Origin: Narthecium ossifragum | Taxonomy: Eukaryota; Streptophyta; Magnoliopsida; Dioscoreales; Nartheciaceae | Length of the DNA stretch: 64,000 nucleotides | Reading direction: 5' to 3' | NCBI GenBank assembly: GCA_963920575.1 | Contig: OY986966.1 | Coordinates: 12,502,048-12,566,047 of the forward strand | In this document: piece after piece, positions 11,990-22,342 of the stretch | How positions within the stretch are numbered: the stretch's first letter is position 1 | Layout of the letters: every line of letters starts with the position of its first letter | Program-made: the position numbers and the translations under genes | Notes under the pieces: generated by a model | Databases searched by the model: none | The model's input: the letters and a program-made list of their open reading frames with translations, nothing else | Told to the model about the DNA's origin: nothing

Positions 11990-12062
11990 GCAAATTCTTG
12001 TAAAATCTTTTTTTTATGAAAATAAAGATCATAATAAGCACAAAAATCTACTAGAATCACTC
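11990..12062 (-). other. A2 short leader
   Basis: Only about 75 bases separate the primer site from the gag frame, with no GC-rich tract, unlike the ~680-base leader of A1. Confidence 0.7.
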
Positions 12063-12079
12063 CCCGGCAACGGCGCCAA
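12063..12079 (-). other. A2 primer-binding site, tRNA-Asp type
   Basis: CCCCGGCAACGGCGCCA on the plus strand is the tRNA-Asp 3' end itself, so the minus strand carries the complementary primer site, in the same layout as A1. Confidence 0.92.
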
Positions 12080-12971
12080 AATTTGGTGTGCTGTAGCAAG
12101 CAACCAAAAATAAAACCAATACTCTTCAAAATAAATGTAGTAGTGCGAGTACGAGTCGATCCCACGAAGAGCGTCTAATATAAGTTTTGTGCTATGTGAA
12201 CAAAGATGAGGGTTTTTGAGTAGAACGAACACAATAAAGACATAATCTAAAGCGGAGAATCGAATTGAATCAAGAGAACAAACCTTGGTCTGAGTCAACA
12301 TCCACCATCGGAATCCAACAACTGATCATTGATGCAAGTATCAATCAATCTACATCTTGAATATTCACCGTTCGAATTAAATTCGAATCTCTCTTCAATC
12401 ATAGTTAATTAGAAACAAGCGATCTAATCAACCCTAACTACTAAACAACCTAAGACAAGCGCTGTAGATTTAATCTAGAAGCAGCCTTAAGAATAGGGAG
12501 ATCGATGAAGCTAAACAAAACAAGCACAAGCGGTTGCATTTAATCTAGTCGAAAATTCTTCCTAAGATCTATTAATCTCTGAAACGCAGTAAATCAATAG
12601 ATCTCAGTTGTTTCGCAGATTAGAGGGATCAAACAATTACGGATTTGATCTCCAACCTAGCAGTAGATCGCAATGAAAAATAAACTAGTAGGCCTCCTAA
12701 CAATTAGAGAAGACAATCATGAATATTTAATCACATAATAACATTCAATACTCAAGTACAAACTGAACAATAAAAATAGATTTGATCTCACAGTTTCATT
12801 GATTACGAGGTTTCAGTCTCCTCGACCAAGAATTAAGGTTTAGCCACGCAAGGCCATCAAGAACAATCCAATCCTTTCAAGAAGAAAGAAGAACCCTTGA
12901 AATATCAAATAGATAGAAAGGAGCAGCCAAAAACCTTTAAAATTCGCCCCCCCTTAATCCCTAAAAAGAAC

Positions 12972-12981
12972 CCTATTTATA
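12972..12981 (-). promoter_or_regulatory. TATA box of A2 LTR
   Basis: The minus strand reads CTATAAATAG. The palindrome cluster at 13045-13312 lies 65-340 bases upstream of it in the direction of transcription. Confidence 0.7.
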
Positions 12982-13044
12982 GCTCATAAGTTTCCCATCC
13001 TCGGATTAAATCTGAGCCCTTAATTATGCAAATTCGGTTAACAA

Positions 13045-13312
13045 AGATCGATGTTTATGGAAAAAAGATCCATCTTTTCTTCCCAGATTTTGGCTGCGCC
13101 CCGACTCGGATCGATCTCTTTTGGAAAGAAAATCGATCCCTTTATTCCGGACTTCAGATTCAGCCTCACGGTCGATCCTCGCATCGACTCTGCGAGCGTA
13201 TATTTTTAATAATGGCTGACGGTCGATACGGCAGTCGACTGTGGGTCTTTTTCATCTATGGTTGCATAAGGATCGATCTTTTATGGGAAGAAGATCGATC
13301 TCTTTTTCTCTG
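13045..13312. repeat. GATCGATC/GGTCGATC cluster in A2 LTR
   Basis: Three GATCGATC octamers plus variants (GGTCGATC, GGTCGATA, AGTCGACT) are spaced 15-60 bases apart upstream of the TATA box. The homologous A1 LTR has no such cluster at this position, while solo LTR J has a different one. Confidence 0.85.
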
Positions 13313-13641
13313 CATATTTCTTCTACTATTCTGCCCTGCGCTGGTTGTAGTAAAAACACTGTAACTTTCTCTAGGAAGCTCCAAATCATGAACCGTAAAA
13401 TTCTCCAGAAACTAGACTTCAAGAGATTTCCAACCATATATGACAAATTATATGGTTCTTCATCAGCAGGTACAGTTTAAGCTTTAAAGTTGATCCAAAT
13501 ACTCTTTGCAGCTTCTTTTCGAACTTAAGGAATTCAATTGCATCCTAAATCAAAATATAAGAATAATGAGTGTATTTAGATACCAAATAAGCACAAGAGA
13601 CTAAGTATTAAGGGATAAAAATATAACATTATGCATCATCA

Positions 13642-13980
13642 TCACCAGGTTTCCCCGACCGTCCCAATTTATCGATCCGGGCTTCCCCGGCCATCCCCGT
13701 CACCGATCCAGGCTTCCTTGCCCGTCCCCATCGCCGATCCAGGCTTACCCCACCATCACCGTCGCCATCTCCAAGCCCCTCCCCAAGCTCCGTCGCAACC
13801 TCCGATCGGATGTCCGATCTCCTCCCGCGACAACCTCCCGATCTCCTTCTACGATAGTGATGCTTTTTTCTTTTTTTTGAATTTTGACAAGTAAATTATG
13901 TCTCCCACTTGTTACTTTTCGCAATTGGTAATCAAATTTTTCACAAATGTTTCTCAATTTATTTGACTAAATTTTGACTA
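13642..13980. other. C-rich tract with repeated 'ccgatccaggcttcc' words, then AT-rich DNA
   Basis: The tract at 13644-13850 has three to four imperfect repeats of a ~35-base C-rich phrase containing CGATCC. It then changes to T-rich sequence. The open frames on both strands come from this composition. It resembles the C-rich tracts in A1 (1003-1400) and F (39380-40030) in composition. It may belong to the 3' region of A3, but that is inference. Confidence 0.45.
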
Positions 13981-13984
13981 AAGT

Positions 13985-14290
13985 TACTTTACACAATCTT
14001 TGTAAGTTGGAAAGTAACTTATACAATTGCAAAAAAGTGGAAAGTGACTTGTACATTTGTAACTTGTACATATGGAAAGTAACTTGTACACATGGAAAAT
14101 AACTTTTACAATTGTAACTTGTATACATGGAAAGTAACTTGTACAATAGCAAAATAGTTGAAAGTAACTTGTACATGGAAAGTAACTTGTACAAAAATAA
14201 CTTGTCAACATGGGAAGTAACTTGTATATTTGTAAAATAGTTGAAAGCAACTTGTACATGGAAAGTAACTTATACAAGTTACTTTCCACT
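13985..14290. repeat. Minisatellite of degenerate 'ggaaagtaacttgtaca' units
   Basis: About a dozen degenerate copies of GGAAAGTAACTTGTACA are spaced 15-35 bases apart. The array ends at 14260-14287 with a perfect 12-base inverted repeat (GGAAAGTAACTT and AAGTTACTTTCC, 4-base loop). The minus-strand Tyr/Lys/Leu-rich open frames across it are artefacts of the repeat. Confidence 0.85.
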
Positions 14291-14305
14291 AGTTACTTTT
14301 CGTTG

Positions 14306-14471
14306 GTTTAATCTGGAAAGTAACTTACTTTCCATTGATTTAATCTGGAAAGTAACTTACTTTCCATTGATTTAATCTGGAAAGTAACTTACTTTCCATT
14401 GATTTAATCTGAAAAGTAACTTACTTTCCATTGATTTAATCTGGAAAGTAACTTACTTTCCATTGGGTAGT
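14306..14471. repeat. 32-bp tandem array, about five copies, each holding a palindrome
   Basis: The unit is GATTTAATCT followed by GGAAAGTAACTTACTTTCC and ATT. The middle part is a 19-base inverted repeat with a one-base centre. Copies are nearly identical; one has GAAAAG for GGAAAG. The core word is the same as in the degenerate array next to it. Confidence 0.9.
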
Positions 14472-14819
14472 TACTTTCCATAATTTTTGGTAGTTACTTT
14501 CCATTGGGAATACGAACAGTCACTAAGAATACAAATAGTCACTGAGAAGTCTCCCTGTGTTGGGAATCTTGGAAGGGCATTTTAGTACTAAAAAGAGGTA
14601 TTAAGGCCTAAATGCCTTAAGGAAAAGGCATCCGGAATTTTGGTCAAATATTCCCTTCTCAGAGGCCTAAATGCCAATTATCTGTAAAAATAATATCCCC
14701 CTGATTGGTGTATGGATAAATCGCCTACTATTGATTTCCATCGGAACACCTGTTACGAAAGTACCTTCCTAAAGATGAAATATAATAGAATAAAAAATTT
14801 GAGTTAGAGTACGAAAACG
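14472..14819. other. No recognisable feature
   Basis: AT-rich sequence with a few more TTACTTTCC words up to about 14510, an imperfect 'aatgcc' repeat near 14580-14670, and no ORF of note. Confidence 0.5.
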
Positions 14820-15105
14820 AGTAGGATTAGATTCAAATCCGATGGCAGATCCGATCGAGCAGAAAAAAATATCATTGGTGGTCGATCTGACGGCCGACCA
14901 TGGGAGTGGATGATCTTGGGAAAATAAGGCGACGGTCGATGCGATGGTCGATCAACCGATCGACCGCGGACTACGTGATTTGTTTGAGGAGGCGACGGTC
15001 AATCGTCGCATCGATCCTGATCAGTTTTTTTCGTGACAGAGGCTCACAGACGATCCAATGGTCAATGCGATGGTCAACCGTGTCGCTTGAGGGCGGCAGA
15101 TGATG
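14820..15105. repeat. GGTCGATC-type cluster resembling the Sirevirus-type LTR repeat unit
   Basis: Many GACGGTCGATG, GATCGACCG and GGTCAACCG words. From about 14994 to 15090 it aligns with the ~117-bp unit of the element I LTR (52972-53320), including non-palindromic words such as 'gacagaggctcac' and 'gacgat'. It is either a decayed piece of a related copia LTR or a transferred cassette. Solo LTR a inserted directly beside it. Confidence 0.7.
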
Positions 15106-15110
15106 TACCG
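15106..15110. repeat. Target-site duplication TACCG of solo LTR a (partner 22137-22141)
   Basis: The five bases before the LTR start and the five after its end are identical, proving insertion as a unit. Confidence 0.93.
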
Positions 15111-15277
15111 TGTGAGGACCTGTCCCTCAACCCCTGTGGCTCGTTGTAGACCGCAAGGGTAATTTGGTAAATTGTGCCTTGTCGGTTTGTTTCACACCTG
15201 CGTGTGCACACACAGCCTCTGATTGATATTTGTGTTCGATTAGATCCATTAGGGGTTTTTGACCTGTTCGGATCGAT

Positions 15278-15325
15278 CCATCCTTGTCTTGGATCGATCC
15301 AGCATGGTGTTGGATCGATCCAGAC
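15278..15325. repeat. GGATCGATCC cluster in LTR a
   Basis: Three decamers of the type GGATCGATCC(A) in 48 bases. A second trio lies at 20683-20757 in the same LTR (its continuation after the b-c insertion). LTR D at the same position has AGATCGATCT-type copies instead. Confidence 0.88.
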
Positions 15326-15408
15326 ACTGTAGTTAGTCGGTGGCTTTTTCTTTCGCGAGGACGGCCTCCGGTCGTCGCTCTCTCTTGTCAGAAGGGGAGG
15401 ACTTTCCC

Positions 15409-15767
15409 TATGAGAACCTGCCCCTCTACCCCTATGGCTCGTTGTGAACCGCAAGGGTAATTTGGTAAATTGCCCCTTGTTGGGTTGTTTCACACCCGCA
15501 TGTGCACACACTGACCTTGTATGTGTTAGTGCTTGATTAGAATGGTTAGGTGAACCCGAGATCGGAAGATCTGAGCTTGGGCTTGTATTTTAGCCCAAGT
15601 TTCCCTTTCTGGGCGAAAGAGATCGATCTGGATTGCAGATCGATCTGGCCTTGCTAGCTAGATCGATCTGACATGCTTTGGAGATCGACCGCTTAGTGCA
15701 GAAGGTCTTTGGGCTGCTGGCGGCCCGCGAGCGATCGATCGCTCCTTGGAGCGATCGATCGGACTCC
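15409..15767 (+). repeat. LTR b, truncated 5' LTR of b-c
   Basis: The first ~360 bases of a Tekay-type LTR, including a cluster of five GATCGATC octamers at 15622-15765. One lies in the 16-base palindrome GAGCGATCGATCGCTC. The deletion junction falls at the end of this cluster, at a GGACTC/CGACTC microhomology. Confidence 0.88.
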
Positions 15768-17590
15768 ACTCACGACTTGGAGCTAGCAGCGGTGGTCTTC
15801 GCACTGAAGACCTTGCGTCACTACCTCTATGGCGAGAAGTTATCTGTCTTCTCGGACCATAAGAGCTTGAGGCACGTTTTCACCCAATGTGACCTCAACC
15901 TGAGGCAGCGACGCTGGATGGAGCTACTGGAGGACTACGACTTTGAGTTGCATTACCATCCTGGTAAGGCAAACGTCATAGCAGACGCGCTGAGCGGACA
16001 GGTGAGAGACACCAGAGCAGCAGTTGCAGGGTTGTCAGCGCGGCAGTGGCAGGCTCTAGAGACGGCGGGCCAGTTGGGGCTCGAGTTTGAGGATCAGGGA
16101 TCCAGTAGCTACCTTTACGCAGTGCAGAGTATGCCAGCAGTTCTTGCCAGTGTATTAGAGGCACAGCACAGTGACCCAGAGCTCGAGGAGTTACGCACAG
16201 CAGCGGGCACAGAGGGCGCAGAAGGGGACTGGACAGTATCGTCAGACGGAGGGCTACGGTTCCGAGGCAGAGTAGCGGTTCCAGCAGATCTAGTTCTACG
16301 AGACGACATCCTACGAGAGTTCCACCACTCTCGTTTTGCGGATCCTGGCGGCACCAAGATGTACCAGGATCTTCGGCGACAGTTCTGGTGGCGTGGGATG
16401 AAGAGGGCAGTGACGGAGTTCGTATCGCGCTGCCTTACCTATCAGAAGGTCAAGGCAGAGCACCAGCGGACTTCGGGCTTACTTCAGCCGCTTCCACTAG
16501 CTGAGTGGAAGTGGGAGCACATCACGATGGACTTCGTGACCGGGCTACCGAGATCTCCTAGGGGGAATGACGCGATTTGGGTCATCATTGATCGATTGAC
16601 CAAATCGGCGCACTTCCTGCCTATGCGGATAACAGACTCGACTGACAGGTTGGGCAGCTTATACGTCAGAGAGGTGGTCAGACTACCCGGAGTTCCAATT
16701 TCTATCATGTCAGACCGTGACCCCAGGTCCGCCAGCAGGTTTTTGGTGAGACTTTCAGGAGGCAGTTGGCACACTCCTGACTTTCAGTACAGCGTTCCAT
16801 CCGTAGACAGACGGGCAGTCAGAGCGGACGATCCAGATCTTGGAGGACATGCTGAGAGCATGTGTCCTCGATGCAGGAGGCAGCTGGGAGGAACACGTTC
16901 CCTTGGTGGAGTTCGCCTACAACAACAGCTACCAGTCCAGTCTTGGAGTAGCACCTTTCGAGGCGTTGTACGGTAGGCCGTATCGTTCCCCAGTGTGCTG
17001 GACAGAGGTTGGAGAGGCTTCACTCACCGGTCCAGACATCGTCAGGCGGTCGTCAGGGAGGTTAGTGCAGATCAGGCAGAGGCTTTTGACGGCTCAGAGC
17101 CGGCAGAAGAGTTATGCAGATCAGAGGCGACGACCGTTGGAGTTTTTAGTCGGCGACCGAGTATTCTTGCGAGCATCGCCGTACAGAGGTTCTGTCAGGT
17201 TTGGCAGAGGTGGTAAGTTGGCGCCGAGGTTTGTCTGGCCGTTCGAGATCCTAGAGAGGGTCGGCGAGGTAGCTTACCGCCTGGGTCTTCCTCAGCACAT
17301 GTATGTTGTGCATCCGACGCTCCATGGGTCGATGTTGAGGAAGTATCACCCAGATCCGTCTCATGTCATCAGGGTGGATGACATTGAGCTTGAGGCAGAT
17401 GCCAGCTTTGTTGAGCAGCCGATTCGAGTACTTGACCGGAGAGATCAGGTCTTGCGGGGCAAGACGATTCCCTTGGTCAAGGTACTGTGAAGGCACAGAG
17501 GCACCGAGGAGATGACTTGGGAGCGCGAGGCGCGCATGCGGCAGGAGTTTCCGCAGTTGTTTTCTTCTCGAGGTACTTCTTGTCCTGTCT
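15768..17590 (+). pseudogene. b-c pol remnant: RNase H end, integrase, chromodomain-like tail
   Basis: The frame from 15768 begins inside RNase H ('[20 protein letters not shown]') and runs through the integrase zinc finger (about 16318-16460) and catalytic core ('[16 protein letters not shown]', 'MSDRDPRS'). A one-base gain at about 16742 relative to D shifts the frame. The correct frame resumes in the open stretch 16840-17490, with the integrase end and a chromodomain-like tail ('PIRVLDRRDQVLRGKTIPLVKVL'). There TGG has become TGA at 17488-17490. It makes no functional enzyme. Confidence 0.92.
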
Positions 17591-17669
17591 TCTAGTGTAG
17601 CTGTTTTTGTTGTTCCGAGCCCTACCCTTATCGAATCTCGGGACGAGATTTGCTTTAAGTGTATTAGGA

Positions 17670-20015
17670 TGTGAGGACCTGTCCCTCTACCCCTGTGGCT
17701 CGTTGTGGACCGCAAGGGCAATTTGGTAAATTACGCCTTGTTGGGTTGTTTTAGCCCAAGTTTGCCTTTCTGGGCGAAAGAGATCGATATGGATTGCTAA
17801 TGAGATCGATCTGGCCTTGCAAGCCAGATCGATCTGACATGCTTTGGAGATCGACCGCTTAGTGCAGAAGGTCTTTGGGTTGCTGGCGGGCCCGCGAGCG
17901 ATCGATCGACTCGCGTCGGTGGGTTGTCTGCTTCGCGAGGACGGCCGCCGTTGGCCGTCCCTCTCTCCTGTCAGAAGGGGAGGACTTTCCCTCCCCTCCT
18001 TCACCTTTCTCACCTCTTTTTCGGCTGTCCCCTCCCCCTTTCCTCCTTTTCTCCTTCCCCTCCTTTCTTCTTCTTCTTCTTCTTCTTCTTCTTCTTCTTC
18101 TTTCACCTTTCCCGAAAGCTCTGTTTTCTCTCCTTTTCTCGCCGGCAAACTTCTTCTCCTCCGTTCTCCCTCCTTCGACCATCATTTTGGGTGTTCTAAG
18201 GCTCGTTCGATCCGTGGCAATGAGAGGAAGGCTCCTGGTGTGGTTTGGAGGCTTGTTGGTGACTGGTTGCGAGGGATCAGCCGAGGAAAGCGTTCTTCAG
18301 TAAGTTCTTCTACCAACTGTGTTCTTTAATGGGTTTCTCTAGATCTAGCCGTTGAATCTTGTTAATCTTTGTCTTTTTGGTTTCCTCATGCCTAGTAGAA
18401 TTTCTGATATAGATTTCATAAGCTTTGGTTGAGATCTTAGTTGGATTTATGCATGATTAAGCTCGGATTTTATGGTTTCTACTGTTCTTGAAGAACAGCC
18501 GGCTTGCGGCGAGTTTTCCGGCCGGTACGTACTTGATCTTGGGTTGTGATGAACATAAGAGTTGTAGATCCTTGAATCTACTCTCTAACCCAACTGATTT
18601 CATAATTTGCCGATTTTCCTACGATTTGTTATGAATTGTTTACTGGGGGGTTGCGTTGCAGCAATTAATTAGTAAGTTAGTTTGATTAACGGTTTTGATT
18701 AGTGTTTTCCCGTTAATCCAACTGTTGGATGATTATGGATTTTGGATATGTTGATCCTGGTATGTACACCTACTGCTGGCTATGTTGTATCTTGAATTCA
18801 ACGTCGTTTGGACGTCGGATCGACAGGATCAATTAGCCCCTAAGTAGAGGCTTTGAGTGTTTTGAATATAATATTATATTTTCGGAATATAATATTATAT
18901 TGTTTACTGTTCATCATCGTTTTCGGGGTTGCTTCCCGTTGCAGGAGTCCGCGGTTGACGGTCGCGGTACCGTCGTAATGCCGGGACCCGCTGCGGATCG
19001 GCTGGCAGCGGTTGGTAGTATTGATGCAGCGATCCGATTGACTTGTATGCTACCCTTGACATACTGTTGCATGCCTATCTCCTGTTTGTGTATGTCATAG
19101 CATACATTGTTGATTTGTGTATTAGTTGCATTGGTTAGGGCGGGGGTGATCTGTGGGTTGCTGTCCCGAGGCTGGAAGCTCGGACTTAGCCCTAGGACCG
19201 GGGTTCGGTAGTTTGGACCCGGTTCGAATTGTAGTGTCCAGTCAAACTTGATGATAGGCCTAGATGACTGGTGCACTTATTGCTTGATGATTGTAGAGGT
19301 CGTGTCGGCCTCGAGTCGGATTTGAGGTGTAGCCGGTGTCCGGTGTTCTTAAACTCTTGAGTAGAGGAGTTGCCTACTCAATGGTGTCTTTTCCCACCAA
19401 ACAGTGTTCTGTGTCCTATTGAGAGTCAGCAGTGTTGTTTTCTGCTACTGAGTGTGACCTGACATGAGACCAGCCCTGCTAGAAGACCATGATCGTCGAC
19501 CTCAGGGACACGCGGTGGGGTTATGGGACCCCTGTATACACCCAAGTTCTACTTGAAGGCAGCACTGTTGCGTTTCCCTCTTCCTTCTGTGTGTTGTAGT
19601 GTAGAACCCTACTGAGCTTAGTGCTCACACCTACCCGGGCTACGTTTTGCAGGTGCAGGCGTCAGTTCTTCCTCTGTGGCCCCTACCAGGCAGTTGGTCG
19701 GCGGTACGGCGGCGCCTGGTGGACTTTGAGAGGTGGCGATCTTTACTGCTTTTACCTTTGGTTAGTTAGTCTCCTACGGGAGTAATGCTGTATTCGAATC
19801 TTCCCCTCTCCGAGGATATGTATATTAAACACTTTGGGTTTTGAATCTGTGGTTCGAGGTTTTGCAAATTAATTGTTGTTTTAATTGGGGGTTTTTGACG
19901 AATTGCTAGGGAGACCAATAGGTTAGAGGGAACCCTCGCCGTCTTTTTCCGCGTTTTGTAGGTTTCGGTTCGCGTCGCCTGGCCCGGTTGGGCTTTCGCG
20001 GGTCGGGGCGCTACA
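17670..20015 (+). repeat. LTR c, complete 3' LTR of b-c, 2346 bp
   Basis: It starts TGTGAGGACC right after a weak purine tract (17655-17669) and ends GGGGCGCTACA. It contains three GATCGATC octamers (about 17800-17910), a (TTC)n tract, and two copies of the 16-base palindrome AATATAATATTATATT at about 18865-18900. These are followed by a 'cccgttgcag' phrase resembling a splice acceptor. Confidence 0.92.
18065..18103 (+). repeat. (TTC)n microsatellite in LTR c
   Basis: About a dozen uninterrupted TTC/CTT triplets lie in a CT-rich part of the LTR. The Lys/Arg/Glu-rich and Ser-rich open frames across it are repeat artefacts. Confidence 0.9.
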
Positions 20016-22136
20016 TTCCCTCCCCTCCTTTCTTCTTTCTCCTCTTTCCCTGGCTTTTCCCTTCCCTCTTCCTTCCTTCTTCTTCTTCTTTCTTCTTCCT
20101 TCTTCTTCTTCTTCCGCGGGCTCTGTTTCCCCTGTTCTGGCAGCCGCTTCTTCTTCGCCGTTCTTCCTCCTCCGGCCACCGTTTTGGGAGCTTGAAGGCT
20201 CGTTGGAACCGTGGCGACGAGAGGAAGATCCCTGAAGTGGTTTGAAACCTTGTTGCTGACCAGTTCGCGGGGAATCAGCTAAGGAATGCGCTGTTCGGTA
20301 GGTTCTTCTACCTACGAGAGTGTTTAATGGGTTTCTCTAGATCTAGCCGTTGGATCTTGTTGATCTTTGTGTTGTTGGCTTCCTCTTGCCAAGTAGAATT
20401 TCTGATATAAGTTTCATGATCTTTAGTTGAGATTTTAGTAGGATGTATGCATGATTAATCTCGGATTTTCCGATTTCTGCTGTTCTTGAAGAACAGTCGG
20501 CTTGCGGCGAGTTTTCCGGCCGGTTCATACATGATTTTGACTTATGATGAACATAAGAGTTGTAGATCTCTGAGTTATCTTTCCATTCCAGCTTATTTCG
20601 TATTTTTCCAATTTGTCTACGAAGTTTGGTGATTTTTCTCATAACCTACGACGAGGTTGATCTGAAGCTGGTTTGAAGCTGTTCGGGTCGATCCAAATGG
20701 TTCGGATCGATCCAATATTTTTTGGATCGATCCAAAAATTCCAGATCGATCCCAAAGCTGGCTGGTGTTGTTTTATGGTCTATTTTTAGTGGTTTTGATT
20801 AATGTTTTTCCGTTAATCCAACCGTTGGATGATTATGGATTTTGGATATATTGATCCCGGTATGTAGATCTATAAATGGCTAAGTTGGATCTTGAATCCG
20901 ACGTCGTTTGGACGTTGGATCGACGGGATCAATTAGCCTATAAGTAGAGGTTTTGGTGTTTTGAATATAATATTATATTTCGGATTCTAATATTATATGT
21001 TTACTGTTCATCATCGTTTTCGGGGTTGCTTCCCGTTGCAGGAGTCCGCGGTTGACGGTCGTGGTACCGTCGTAATGCCGGGACCCGCTGTGGATCGGTT
21101 GGCAGCGGTTGGTAGTACCGCTGCAGCGATCCGGTTGACTTATATGATGCGTTATCATACTGTTGCATGCCTATCTCCTATTTGTGTATGTTCATAGCAT
21201 GCATTCTCTGTTGTGCATTAGTTGCATTGGTTAGGGTGTGGGTGATCTGTGGGTCGCTGTCCTGAGGCTAGAAGCTCGGACTTAGCCCTAGGACCGGAGT
21301 TGGGTAGTTTGGACCCGGTTCGAATTGTGGTGTCCAGTCAAATTTGATGATAGGCCTAGAGGACTGGTACATCTGTTGCTTGATGATGATTAGAGGTCGT
21401 GTCGGCCTCGAGCCAGGTGTTGAGGGGTGTCGGGTCTTGTTCTTTGGGGAGGGGGGGCGGGAGGGTTAGTCCGGCCTAGGCAGTGTTTGTTCTTGCCAGC
21501 AGTGCCGACCAGTGTGGGCCCAGTCCGCGATGGGTGACCGCAGCTGGAACCCTGCGACACTAGGTGTATCCAGGATGGGCCCAGTCCATTGGGGTGACCA
21601 TGGTTGGATATGCCTAGAGACACCGGTGAAGGGTAATGGGACCCTTGCAGCACACTCGAGTCTGGCTTGAGGGCGACACTGTTGCGTTTCCCTCTTCCTT
21701 CTGTGTGACGTAGTGTAGAACCCTACTGAGCTTAGTGCTCACACTTACCCAGGCTGCGTTTTGCAGGTGCAGGCATCAGTTCTTCTTCTGTGGCTCCTAC
21801 CGGGCAGTTGGTCGGCGGTGCGGTGGCGCCTTGTGGACTTTGAGAGGTGGTGATCGTTTACTGCTTTTACCCTATGTTAGATAGTCTCCTACGGGAGTAG
21901 TGTTGTATTTGAATCTTCCCCTCTCCAAGGATATGTATATTAAATTCACTTGGGTTTGTAATCTGTGGTTCGAGGCTTATTAAATTTTTGTTTTTAAATT
22001 GAGGGTGTTTTGTGATAAACTGTTAGGGAGACCAATAGGTTAGAGGGAACCCTCACCAGCTTTGTGTTCCGCGTTTCGTTAGGTTCCGGTTCGCGTCGCC
22101 AGGCTCGGTTGGGCTTTCGCGGGTCGGGGCGTGACA
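20016..22136 (+). repeat. LTR a, 3' part after the b-c insertion
   Basis: It opens with the second TTCCC copy and continues the LTR exactly where 15408 stopped. It has a GGATCGATCC trio at 20683-20757, the twin AT palindromes at 20963-20998, and ends in GGGGCGTGACA followed by TACCG. Confidence 0.92.
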
Positions 22137-22141
22137 TACCG

Positions 22142-22342
22142 GATGATGGGACGTTCGATCAGTTGGGTAAATTATTCAATTTTGTCAATTTAAATGGTAT
22201 TTTTTTATTTTTAAGTAGCCTATTGTATAGGGACAGGAGAGAACCTAAAGGAACATACGGTCCTATTCAACAAATCGAAAACTGGATTGCCTCCCAACAA
22301 GCGCGTAATTTTACGTCTTTCGCTAGACGCCACTACTGGAGG
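22142..22342 (-). other. A3 region after pol
   Basis: Non-coding. The phrase 'attgcctcccaacaagcgcg' aligns with the matching place in F (40150-40175), just beyond the end of pol, which supports the same element type. Confidence 0.65.

Larger units (their letters stand above)
7486..13641 (-). mobile_element. A2: Athila-type Ty3/gypsy element, 5' part, interrupted by A1
   Basis: Reading the minus strand from 13641: LTR, tRNA-Asp primer site at 12079-12063, then gag, protease, reverse transcriptase, RNase H and the start of integrase. At 7486 the integrase stops abruptly at the A1 LTR, so A1 inserted here and the rest of A2 lies left of the window. All coding parts share one frame, as expected of a single Athila polyprotein, and are separated only by eight in-frame stops. 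Confidence 0.93.
12085..13641 (-). repeat. A2 5' LTR, about 1.55 kb
   Basis: On the minus strand it begins TGATGATGC near 13641 and ends ACAGCACACCA at 12085. Its first 100 and last ~700 bases align with the A1 LTR. Between them it carries a different middle section with a palindrome cluster. The exact outer end is uncertain by a few bases because the boundary is a CATCATCATCA run, and no target-site copy can be checked. Confidence 0.85.
15409..20015 (+). mobile_element. Element b-c: internally deleted Tekay-type Ty3/gypsy element
   Basis: The 5' LTR starts at 15409 (TATGAGAACC, a mutated TGTGAGGACC) and is cut off at about 15767. The sequence then jumps into the RNase H part of pol and continues to a complete 3' LTR ending at 20015. 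TTCCC precedes the element (15404-15408) and follows it (20016-20020). Compared with D, the missing block is about 5 kb: most of the 5' LTR, primer site, gag, protease and RT. The intact target-site copies show that the loss happened inside the element. Confidence 0.93.
15111..22136 (+). mobile_element. Solo LTR a, Tekay-type, interrupted by element b-c
   Basis: It begins TGTGAGGACCTG and ends GGGGCGTGACA. Removing 15409-20015 and one TTCCC copy leaves about 2.4 kb, the size of the D LTRs. The flanking TACCG copies show that the LTR is complete at both ends. No internal retrotransposon sequence belongs to it, so it is a solo LTR made by LTR-LTR recombination before or after the b-c insertion. 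Confidence 0.93.

Noticed and set aside
13967..14289. Minus-strand Tyr/Lys/Leu/Ser-rich ORFs of 75-101 codons
   Set aside because: They are translations of the GGAAAGTAACTTGTACA repeat array; no start context, no domain.
14285..14295. 'cactag' as a possible CACTA-transposon end
   Set aside because: No matching inverted partner, no 3-bp duplication, and the six bases occur within the repeat array.
17844..18329. Overlapping ORFs on both strands with poly-Ser, poly-Phe or Glu/Arg runs
   Set aside because: They cross a (TTC)n microsatellite inside LTR c; similar artefacts occur in the CT-rich parts of the other Tekay LTRs.
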